Below, in pieces: positions 1 to 5,777 of a DNA stretch of 5,777 nucleotides (the stretch's first letter is position 1; each line of letters begins with the position of its first letter). Both the position numbers and the translations under genes were made by a program. Below the pieces are notes generated by a model that was not told the DNA's origin, did not search any database, and saw nothing but the letters and a program-made list of their open reading frames with translations. Location: assembly GCA_945864765.1 (NCBI GenBank), contig CAMBDR010000329.1:1-5777 (forward strand), written 5' to 3'. Source of the DNA: Janthinobacterium lividum (GTDB lineage: Bacteria > Pseudomonadota > Gammaproteobacteria > Burkholderiales > Burkholderiaceae_D).

Positions 1-1321
1 AAGGCTGCCCAAGCGATTTCATCCGGACTTTTACCCCGCCTTTAGGGCCAAACAGAAAACCTTGCATTTCTGGCACCAGACAAAGATCAACTGGCTCCAG
101 ATTCGTCTTCCAAAGCAATAGCGCAATCACCACTTTCATCGCATACAAGGTAAATTCAGCCCCCAGACAGCGCCGATTTCCCCCGCCATAAAACACATGC
201 TTGTAAGGGTCCGGGCTTTTGCCGACAAAGCGTTCCGGATCAAAGATGAGGGGATTATCGTAATGATCTTCCCTGGTATGTATCAAATAAGGGCAATTCG
301 CCACCATGGTGCCCGCTGGCAGGGTATACGCGCCCATTTGTAGTGGCTCAATCAATAAGCGGGCGGACGAGGTAAATATTTGCGGGCTAATTCGACAGGT
401 TTCCCAAATCACCGCGTCAAGATAGGGTAGCTGGTCAAAATCCTCCGCCTGTATGGTCTGTTTATGATTCAAAACACGTTCAATTTCGGCCCGTGCCTTT
501 GCATAAACCGCTGGCACCGCAAACAATTGTGCCACAATCCAGGCTAAGGAGGTGGCGGTGGGGGTATACCCGGCAGCCAGCAAGGACACCAGCTCCGCCT
601 GCAATTGCGTATCACTCAAGCCTTTTTCGCCTTCTTGCGCGTTCACCAGGGTTGATAAAACGCTCTCACGCTGGTGCGCATGTGGGCATTTTTTAAAATC
701 TGCGACCACATCGCCAACCAGATCGGTGCAGTCATCAATAATTTGCAGCTTGCCCTGATATGACAGCCCGCTCTGTACAAACTGGCGCATTTTTTCACTG
801 ATCTGGTGTACTGCCGGGCCATCTTCGGCACCAAAATTCATATGCCCCATCACTTGCCGAAGTACATTTTGAAAACAGCCCAACAAGTCAAAAACCGTAT
901 CACGAGGAAAATTTTCGATTTCCTGGTTCATCACTTGAATAATGTCATCCGCAAATTTACGAATATTTTTATCACCCTGAATTAATTTACTCAACAACCG
1001 CCTACGTTCGCCGTGCTCACTGCCATCCAGAATAAAGCTACCCTCAAAGGGCAATAATCTGGCAAATTGGATATAGTTTGCTTTGCCCGCCAGGCAAGTG
1101 TCGGATTTCGCTTTATACAGGTTTTTTAAATCGTTTTCGTGCGTCACAAATACCCACTGACCCGACGCACCGAATTCACTAACGCCAAAATCACCCAGCG
1201 GCAGCGTGAACAGGTCACCGTATTTTTGTAAGCATTGGCGCAAATAGGGGAAAGGATTGATAAAGAAATCGCTTGGCAAATCTTCGCTACCCATTTCCGG
1301 GCCAGGCGGCAATTGCATCAT
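1..1321 (-). CDS. Cytochrome P450 (3' end cut by window edge)
   Basis: This is a soluble bacterial-type cytochrome P450, a haem-thiolate monooxygenase that needs an external reductase. From the ATG at 1321, 440 codons are open to the left edge without a stop, so only a short C-terminal tail is missing (the family is usually 400-460 aa). The N-terminus has no membrane anchor and starts with a Pro-rich segment (LPPGP). Landmarks appear in order: C-helix H103-x3-R107 with an Arg run; I-helix around 246-258; K-helix E307-T-C-R310; PERF at 362-365; haem loop YGGGNRRCLG at 378-387 with ligand Cys385. Two positions are odd. The I-helix reads AGYTPTATS where AG-x-(D/E)-T-T is usual, so the acid and the following Thr are replaced by T253 and P254. 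Tyr378 replaces the usual Phe seven residues before the Cys. The start is supported by GGAG seven bases upstream; an in-frame ATG at 1336 is the alternative. The gene lies 57 bases after the YcaO gene, so by inference it tailors the same peptide product. The family call is firm and the substrate unknown. Confidence 0.93.
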   Translation of the reverse strand, partial: MMQLPPGPEMGSEDLPSDFFINPFPYLRQCLQKYGDLFTLPLGDFGVSEFGASGQWVFVTHENDLKNLYKAKSDTCLAGKANYIQFARLLPFEGSFILDGSEHGERRRLLSKLIQGDKNIRKFADDIIQVMNQEIENFPRDTVFDLLGCFQNVLRQVMGHMNFGAEDGPAVHQISEKMRQFVQSGLSYQGKLQIIDDCTDLVGDVVADFKKCPHAHQRESVLSTLVNAQEGEKGLSDTQLQAELVSLLAAGYTPTATSLAWIVAQLFAVPAVYAKARAEIERVLNHKQTIQAEDFDQLPYLDAVIWETCRISPQIFTSSARLLIEPLQMGAYTLPAGTMVANCPYLIHTREDHYDNPLIFDPERFVGKSPDPYKHVFYGGGNRRCLGAEFTLYAMKVVIALLLWKTNLEPVDLCLVPEMQGFLFGPKGGVKVRMKSLGQP

Positions 1322-1328
1322 GTTTATT

Positions 1329-1332
1329 CTCC
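1329..1332 (-). promoter_or_regulatory. Ribosome binding site of the P450 gene
   Basis: On the minus strand GGAG is followed by a 7-base spacer (AATAAAC) and then ATGATG. This spacing favours the ATG at 1321 over the in-frame ATG at 1336. The 1336 start would place the GGAG inside the coding sequence, and it has no purine-rich motif of its own. The second ATG of the pair, at 1318, is also possible and changes the protein by one residue. Confidence 0.65.
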
Positions 1333-1378
1333 ACATTTGAGCTTGATTTCTGAAATAGTGCAACTTTTCACCGTGCGA

Positions 1379-3586
1379 TTAAATATACAGCGCCTGTTGA
1401 TTCAATTCATTTTCGCTTTTTGGGGCATTCAACCACCCCAACTTTACCGGTACGCCATACAAGCGCGGATTGGCCAGTTGTGGCCAAATATGGCATAAAC
1501 CCGGCACCATCACTTTCGCTGTGAAAAGTGGAATGGTCGCACGACTATAATTGAGTGCCAAGGTTTCCAAACCAAACTGATTTAAATGACTGACCATGGC
1601 GAGACCATCCTGTTTTAAATCCGCGCTGCTGGCCAGCGCATATTCAACGGCTTTTGCTTCAGGGGCAGGATATAAAAACGGATGATCGGCAATGGCATCA
1701 AAATCAAATGGCGCGGCATTTTTGTTGCGTATCGCAATTAATTGACAAAGCTCGGTCAGCGCCCGTTGCGCCGCCATCTCCGGAATCAGATGGCAACCAA
1801 ACCCCATGATCCAACCACCTTCTTCGCCTTTGTTTTTACCGATCGCAGCCATGACCGGAATGCCCACATCGGCCGTGATATCCAGCACCCAAAAATCCCG
1901 TTCCGGCTCGACTTGGGGGTTGATGGTTTCTGCCAATATTTTCAAGCGAGTTTGATCCAGCCGGGATAAATCATAGGCCGGTCGCGCAATCCGGTTATAC
2001 CACCAAATCGCCGTGGCATCGCGCTCCAGCAGCTCAAACAATCCCTGTAAAATCGCTTCTTCAAGTGAATTGCCTGCGGCGCAACCGTTTGAGTTCCAGC
2101 GCCCATAAACATGGTCATTCCATGGCGCATGATTGAAACACAGGGTTAAGGGGATCTGAACGAATGCGTCATGGCTGAGTGAATAACATGGCACCCAGTG
2201 AATTTCCGCATCATCGTAGGGGATGACCGCCTGCTTTCTTTTTGAATCCGGGTGCGAGGCATCGCCAAAATGTTGATATTGCTGATTTGAACAGGGCACC
2301 AGTTGTTGGAAGCTCAATGCTCGCTGCCCCTGCTTGATCAAGGCGCTCAAGCTGCTCTTGATCGACGGCACGTGGGCCTGATACAGTGCGCAGTAGCGCT
2401 CAATCGCTTCCGATAGCGCACTGGCTTGAGATTGAATGTGACTCACTCCTTTGCCAAGGCAGGTTTGAACGAAGCCATTTTGTTCAAACCGAAGCGTGGG
2501 TGGAAACGGTGTTTTATAAAAACCGCTGCGGTAAATTTTGACAGGGGTATCGTGCTCCACCGCCTGTTCGGTAAAATGATTGATGATTCCGCTAACCGGA
2601 CTAATCAAACGGCTCAGCTTTTCAACCGTCTGTTCGGCCGAAACACAGCGTGATCCACCATCCTGATTGAAATGACTGATGCAGCTTTTTAATTGAATTG
2701 GCGCATGAATTTGTCGCGCAAAGTCTTCTTCATTGGCAAGTTCCGGGTTGATGCCATGGAAGTGGGTTTGCTGCTCTGGCAAAGAATAAATGAGCAGTTG
2801 CTGTGTTATTACCAATGATGCCTCAATCTGCCCGATGATGAGTGTGCCAAGCGTCTGCTGTTGTTGCGGGGTAAATACTTGGCGGGCTTTGAACCGGTGG
2901 CCATGCATGCGGTTTGGCCACCTTTGCATCAACCACTTGCGGATAGGTTGGTTATCCAAAATGCGCTGTTGCAAGCGCGCCAACAAAGCCGGCGCCGACC
3001 GGGCAAACAACGGGCTGATCCAGATATCATCACCCGATATTTTAAGCACCAAAAAAGGCTGTTCAATTTGCATAAGCTGCAAACGCGGGTCTAAAAAATC
3101 ATCCACCAGAATAATCTGCAGCGCTTGTGTAAATTCAATACTCAATTCAAGCAGCATTGCTTCGATCCCGGCGATAATCGCCGTCGGTAGCGCCGACAGG
3201 CAATGTATGGTGCTGCCAGGTGGCTTGATCCGGATCGAGCTGTCAAACCCGCCTGAATCAAAGCTGGCTTGAAGATACCGCTCAAGATCCGGCTCCACCC
3301 CGGACGAATTGGCGGATTCTGTCAATAAACCCCAGCCCTTGAGTTGCAAAATCTGGTAAGAGAATTGCATATCCAGCGCCGTCCCCAGGCAATTATTTTC
3401 GACCAAAATCTGCTCTGCATCGCGCCGACCGTCAATACTTGTCAGGAACAGATATTTTTCAGCCGACAGAAAAAACCGCTCGGCGGCGGATATCAGCAAA
3501 ATATCTTGATCAAGCACATAAACATTGAAGCGCGGATGCCAGTGCAATTTTTTATTCGAATTGGCTTCCGGCATATTGGTAGTCAT
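1379..3586 (-). CDS. TOMM leader-binding / YcaO cyclodehydratase fusion protein
   Basis: Fused RiPP-modifying enzyme of 735 aa, the usual size for one-chain C-D proteins. Residues about 14-88 look like the winged-helix, PqqD-like leader-recognition element (RRE) at the start of TOMM leader-binding proteins. Residues about 118-220 resemble the E1-like ocin-ThiF/cyclodehydratase scaffold (ILVDDFLDPRL at 159-169). Residues about 300-720 are a YcaO domain: DGGSR then a TVEKLSRLISPVSG stretch at its start; S389-x3-E-x2-E-R397, fitting the Sx3ExxER ATP/Mg motif; NGCAAGNSLEEAILQ and ELLERDA at 500-523; RALTELCQ at 608-615. YcaO enzymes use ATP to activate a peptide amide, forming azolines, thioamides or amidines. 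The N-terminal region should bind a precursor leader. Odd points: the C-terminus ends NQQALYI, without the PxPxP tail common in azoline-forming YcaOs, and the scaffold has no CxxC pair where relatives often have one. Start: ATG 3586 follows the amidohydrolase stop by 16 bases; ATG 3613 would overlap it by 11. Neither has a clear Shine-Dalgarno. The open frame reaches 3745, but that part lies in another frame of the amidohydrolase and is probably not coding. Family is confident, exact chemistry is not. Confidence 0.92.
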   Translation of the reverse strand: MTTNMPEANSNKKLHWHPRFNVYVLDQDILLISAAERFFLSAEKYLFLTSIDGRRDAEQILVENNCLGTALDMQFSYQILQLKGWGLLTESANSSGVEPDLERYLQASFDSGGFDSSIRIKPPGSTIHCLSALPTAIIAGIEAMLLELSIEFTQALQIILVDDFLDPRLQLMQIEQPFLVLKISGDDIWISPLFARSAPALLARLQQRILDNQPIRKWLMQRWPNRMHGHRFKARQVFTPQQQQTLGTLIIGQIEASLVITQQLLIYSLPEQQTHFHGINPELANEEDFARQIHAPIQLKSCISHFNQDGGSRCVSAEQTVEKLSRLISPVSGIINHFTEQAVEHDTPVKIYRSGFYKTPFPPTLRFEQNGFVQTCLGKGVSHIQSQASALSEAIERYCALYQAHVPSIKSSLSALIKQGQRALSFQQLVPCSNQQYQHFGDASHPDSKRKQAVIPYDDAEIHWVPCYSLSHDAFVQIPLTLCFNHAPWNDHVYGRWNSNGCAAGNSLEEAILQGLFELLERDATAIWWYNRIARPAYDLSRLDQTRLKILAETINPQVEPERDFWVLDITADVGIPVMAAIGKNKGEEGGWIMGFGCHLIPEMAAQRALTELCQLIAIRNKNAAPFDFDAIADHPFLYPAPEAKAVEYALASSADLKQDGLAMVSHLNQFGLETLALNYSRATIPLFTAKVMVPGLCHIWPQLANPRLYGVPVKLGWLNAPKSENELNQQALYI

Positions 3587-3602
3587 ATTCAACACAGCCA
3601 AT

Positions 3603-4727
3603 TCAAGCGGCATGTAAACCAAAAAATCGGGCCGCATTATTCTGAAAAATATCACATAGCTCGGTTTCAGAGAGTTCCGGCATTTCCTTGCCAATATCAC
3701 TGACAAATAAATGGCCATGTTCCGGGTGCGGGAAATCACTGCCAAATAATAGATTTTTGTCGCCTATCATCGCAATGAGTTCACGCAAACACGGCTCACC
3801 TGGTTCAACCGCAACCCAGCAGTGCCGTTTAAAATATTCCGAGGGCAACATCTTGATATTTTGCGCCGTTTGATGAGGGAAATCCGGGTAACAAATATGA
3901 TCCAGCCGCCACAGCCAATGCGGCACCCAAGACGCGCCCGCTTCCAGGAAAGCAAATTTCAGGGTCGGATAGCGTTCAAAAACACCGTTTTCAAGCAAGG
4001 ATGAAAAACACATCATCATTTCCATTGGGTGGGCGCATGCCAATAATGAAAACCGACTCGTGAAACGATCCGTGCCCGCCGTATTGCCATCCAAATGGGC
4101 ACTGCCATGAATGGCAATGGAAATATCGTGCTGGGCACACATTTGCCAAAATGGCTCATAAGCTTCATGGCCTATCACTCTTCCCAGAATTGGCTCAGGC
4201 CGCAGCATGACACATTTCCAGCCATCGTCAATCATGCGCGATAATTGCAGCACTATTTGATTGGGATCATGCAGGCTGATTACGCCCACCGGATGCAGCC
4301 TTTCCGGGTTGGCGCTGCAATAATCTTTCAGCCAGCGATTATAGGCATCGGCATAGGCGACCGAAACATGCGGCGGGATTTGGCTGTGATAAACCAGGCC
4401 CAACGCGAAGGTAGGAAAAATGCTGGCACTGGCAACATTGGTTAAATCCATGCTTTGTAATTGCCCGGCCCCTGTTTTTGCCATGAGCCTTTCCTTTAAA
4501 CAATTCCCATTGTGCAGCCTGGCTTCGGTTTGTAGCGAGCGGGTCCAGTTTTTCAGGATGGGAATCGGGCCGACCATATACACGGCGGGCAAAATCTCCC
4601 CATCAACCGATTTATTGGTTTGAAGGTGAATCGGATATTGCCTGAATATATCCTTATCACAATATTGCGCCCAAAGCTCGATGGGTTCGATTGCATGGCG
4701 GTCTGAGTCGTGGAGGTTATAAGTCAT
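3603..4727 (-). CDS. Amidohydrolase family protein (Amidohydro_2 type, metal-dependent)
   Basis: A 374-aa TIM-barrel metal hydrolase of the Amidohydro_2 (ACMSD-like) branch. The N-terminal signature HDSDRHAIEP (residues 6-15) matches the D-x-D-x-H-x-x-EP opening of this branch, with D9 and H11 as likely metal ligands. H207 in SIAIHGS ends a core strand. ERYPTLKFAFLEAGASW (251-267) is the conserved strand-loop before the last third. GSDFPHPE (329-336) carries the invariant active-site D331. The family hydrolyses amides, lactones and C-N bonds or decarboxylates. The substrate cannot be read from the sequence; by position it is probably an intermediate or side group of the peptide made by the neighbouring YcaO protein. 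The start is uncertain. The frame is open to a TTG at 4799 whose bases overlap the upstream stop. ATG 4727 puts the DxDxH signature near residue 7, as is usual, so it is preferred. Neither start has a good Shine-Dalgarno. No signal peptide is seen, so the enzyme is cytoplasmic. Confidence 0.9.
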   Translation of the reverse strand: MTYNLHDSDRHAIEPIELWAQYCDKDIFRQYPIHLQTNKSVDGEILPAVYMVGPIPILKNWTRSLQTEARLHNGNCLKERLMAKTGAGQLQSMDLTNVASASIFPTFALGLVYHSQIPPHVSVAYADAYNRWLKDYCSANPERLHPVGVISLHDPNQIVLQLSRMIDDGWKCVMLRPEPILGRVIGHEAYEPFWQMCAQHDISIAIHGSAHLDGNTAGTDRFTSRFSLLACAHPMEMMMCFSSLLENGVFERYPTLKFAFLEAGASWVPHWLWRLDHICYPDFPHQTAQNIKMLPSEYFKRHCWVAVEPGEPCLRELIAMIGDKNLLFGSDFPHPEHGHLFVSDIGKEMPELSETELCDIFQNNAARFFGLHAA

Positions 4728-4795
4728 TGCAAAGCCATATGGAAATATTGAATCAGATGTCGATTGAAATACGCTGGCAATCCCGGATTCCGGTG

Positions 4796-5605
4796 TCAAT
4801 ATTCATTGTACAGAACGGGGCAATAATCAGGGTCATCAATAATGCTGCTGACGCCACAATCATTTCCGCCTCCGACAAGTCTTGCCTTATCGGTCAGGAT
4901 GCCAAAACAAATGGCTACTCTGGCACTGTCGCTATAATTAATGGCACTACCATGGTAGGTATTTTTATGATGAAACGAAATACCACCAGCTTTCATGATA
5001 ACAGGGGTTTCCTGCCATGGCCGGCCCGGGTATTCGGCCTGCATTAAGCGTCGTTGCTCGTCCAGGTCTTGTTTTTCACCACCTGATGATTGAAATTCCC
5101 CGTCCCATTGGTGCGAACCCTTTACATAAAGCAATGGCCCGGTCTCCATGGTGATATCGGTCAACGGCATCCATGCCGTCAAAAATTCGCCTTCCAGGAA
5201 ATTGAGGTGTTGGGAGTCACAATGAAAACCTACTTGACCAGTTAATTCACTACCTGCTGGCTTATAGTAAAGTTGCGTACCCCACACCTGAACCACTTTG
5301 GCACCCGTTATTTCATGCACAAGTTCGCCAATTCGCTTAGAGCTAAATATTTCAAAAAGTTTGTTATTAGCGTGATGAATTTGGGTGATGCGCTGAATTT
5401 TATTGGCTTGCCCGACATCAATTATTGCACGCGGCTGGCCCCGGTCATAGTTCCCCGCCAATACCTCTTCAACACCTTGTAAGCCTTCAGCTAACAGCTT
5501 GGCAGAAACAATACTTTGCTTGTGAATCAAAAATCCATCAGCCAGCCATTTATCCCGACTTGATGAATGACTTAACTGCGTGTTTTCTTCTATGGTTTCT
5601 ATCAT
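4796..5605 (-). CDS. Phytanoyl-CoA dioxygenase (PhyH) family 2OG/Fe(II) oxygenase
   Basis: A 269-aa non-haem iron oxygenase of the PhyH family, which couples decarboxylation of 2-oxoglutarate to oxidation, usually hydroxylation, of an unactivated C-H bond. The facial triad is intact: H128-x-D130 in GFHCDSQ and distal H218 in YHGSAINYS. R229 is placed to bind the 2-oxoglutarate carboxylate. The family motif METGPLLYVKGSHQW (153-167) is present. An Asp at position 130 points to a hydroxylase-type enzyme; the related halogenases have Ala or Gly there. The length is normal for the family. ATG 5605 is chosen because GGTGG lies seven bases upstream. The frame also opens from a TTG at 5653, which would add 16 residues without a comparable ribosome binding site. 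This is the first gene of the visible run, and its stop is close to or overlaps the start of the amidohydrolase. The substrate is unknown; a role in tailoring the YcaO-modified peptide is inferred from context. Confidence 0.92.
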   Translation of the reverse strand: MIETIEENTQLSHSSSRDKWLADGFLIHKQSIVSAKLLAEGLQGVEEVLAGNYDRGQPRAIIDVGQANKIQRITQIHHANNKLFEIFSSKRIGELVHEITGAKVVQVWGTQLYYKPAGSELTGQVGFHCDSQHLNFLEGEFLTAWMPLTDITMETGPLLYVKGSHQWDGEFQSSGGEKQDLDEQRRLMQAEYPGRPWQETPVIMKAGGISFHHKNTYHGSAINYSDSARVAICFGILTDKARLVGGGNDCGVSSIIDDPDYCPVLYNEY

Positions 5606-5612
5606 GATATTT

Positions 5613-5617
5613 CCACC
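5613..5617 (-). promoter_or_regulatory. Ribosome binding site of the PhyH gene
   Basis: GGTGG followed by a 7-base spacer (AAATATC) precedes ATG 5605 on the minus strand. It decides the start in favour of 5605 over the longer TTG-initiated frame from 5653. Confidence 0.55.
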
Positions 5618-5681
5618 GTATGGGCAAGAAATGCGACTTGATTGTTGAGACAAATTATTTCTTTTGGATTTGGCAACCGTC

Positions 5682-5711
5682 GGGATCGGCCCTTGGGGTA
5701 GCGCCGATCCC
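5682..5711. repeat. Perfect 9-bp inverted repeat (hairpin or operator) upstream of the operon
   Basis: GGGATCGGC at 5682-5690 and GCCGATCCC at 5703-5711 are exact reverse complements separated by 12 bases. The RNA stem would be GC-rich and stable. No T-run follows on either strand, so it does not look like a simple intrinsic terminator. It lies 77 bases before the PhyH start, in the probable 5' leader, and could be an operator for a dimeric repressor, an attenuating or stabilising hairpin, or the 3' hairpin of an upstream gene. Confidence 0.6.
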
Positions 5712-5737
5712 TGTCAAAATTGCGAAAACAACCGCCG

Positions 5738-5767
5738 CTTATAAGCTGGTAAATGGCTCATTGACAC
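5738..5767 (-). promoter_or_regulatory. Candidate sigma-70-type promoter for the minus-strand operon
   Basis: On the minus strand GTGTCA (5767-5762, 4 of 6 to TTGACA), an 18-base spacer and TATAAG (5743-5738, 5 of 6 to TATAAT) form a plausible promoter. A start near 5731 would give a leader of about 125 bases containing the inverted repeat. This is a consensus match by eye only. An operon promoter lying beyond the window is equally possible. Confidence 0.3.
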
Positions 5768-5777
5768 GCGCTGCGAG

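Larger units (their letters stand above)
5606..5777. other. Non-coding leader region, possibly with the 3' end of an upstream gene
   Basis: These 172 bases upstream of the PhyH gene hold the inverted repeat, the ribosome binding site and the promoter candidate. Two minus-strand frames are open from the right edge. One ends at TAA 5739-5741 (last residues EPFTSL) and the other at TGA 5714-5716 (last residues RRLFSQF). Either could be the tail of an upstream gene in the same operon, but such short open stretches are expected by chance. A perfect TTGACA on the plus strand at 5761-5766 could be the -35 of a divergent promoter lying mostly outside the window. Confidence 0.4.

Noticed and set aside
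643..834. 63-codon minus-strand ORF as a possible precursor peptide
   Set aside because: It lies wholly within the P450 gene in another frame on the same strand, and it has no leader/core pattern.
2790..3272. 160-codon plus-strand ORF rich in Cys and Ser
   Set aside because: It is antisense to the YcaO gene. Its Cys-rich look comes from reverse-complementing Gln/Ala-rich codons, and it resembles no known protein.
3587..3745. N-terminal extension of the YcaO frame by 53 codons into the amidohydrolase gene
   Set aside because: It lies in a different frame over conserved amidohydrolase sequence (GSDFPHPE and the end). The leader-recognition domain begins only after ATG 3586, and the extension resembles no known domain.
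4083..4118. 8-bp inverted repeat ATTGCCAT/ATGGCAAT in the amidohydrolase gene
   Set aside because: The arms are short, the loop is 20 bases and it lies in conserved coding sequence, so chance is the simplest explanation.
4691..5047. 118-codon plus-strand ORF across the PhyH/amidohydrolase junction
   Set aside because: It is antisense to two well-supported genes and shows no domain or convincing ribosome binding site.
5682..5711. The inverted repeat as an intrinsic terminator
   Set aside because: Neither strand has a run of T after the stem, so it is listed as an inverted repeat only.
5714..5761. Short minus-strand ORF (15 codons, starts MSHLPAY) as a precursor or leader peptide
   Set aside because: It has no ribosome binding site, is very short and Lys/Arg-rich, and may just be part of an upstream reading frame.

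Overview
The window holds four genes, all on the minus strand and tightly packed. In transcription order (right to left) they are a 2-oxoglutarate/Fe(II) dioxygenase of the phytanoyl-CoA dioxygenase (PhyH) family, an Amidohydro_2-type metal hydrolase, a large RRE/E1-like/YcaO fusion protein (a TOMM precursor leader-binding cyclodehydratase), and a cytochrome P450 whose last residues run off the left edge. Short gaps, Shine-Dalgarno-based starts and the absence of internal terminators argue for one operon. The P450 was recovered by translating the minus strand by hand. It gives 440 uninterrupted codons with every family landmark in order.

Layout: 1-1321 P450; 1322-1378 a 57-base gap with a good ribosome binding site; 1379-3586 YcaO fusion protein; 3587-3602 a 16-base gap; 3603-4727 amidohydrolase; 4728-4795 a 68-base gap if the ATG start is right (a TTG start would make it overlap the upstream stop); 4796-5605 PhyH oxygenase; 5606-5777 leader region with a perfect 9-bp inverted repeat and a weak promoter candidate. 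No tRNA, rRNA, CRISPR array, insertion sequence or origin was seen.

Biological reading: the YcaO fusion protein is the signature of a ribosomally made, post-translationally modified peptide (RiPP) pathway of the TOMM class. Its N-terminal leader-recognition domain would hold a precursor peptide while the C-terminal YcaO domain activates a backbone amide with ATP. The three enzymes around it are typical tailoring activities: two oxygenases that use different iron chemistry and one hydrolase. No precursor peptide, dehydrogenase (B protein), protease, exporter or immunity gene is visible, so the window is probably the middle or 3' part of a larger cluster. The combination looks unusual and I cannot match it to a named pathway. 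YcaO, amidohydrolase and P450 also occur together in bottromycin clusters, but the YcaO architecture here differs.

The host is a bacterium, probably Gram-negative, with a fairly balanced base composition. Nothing in the window identifies it more closely.
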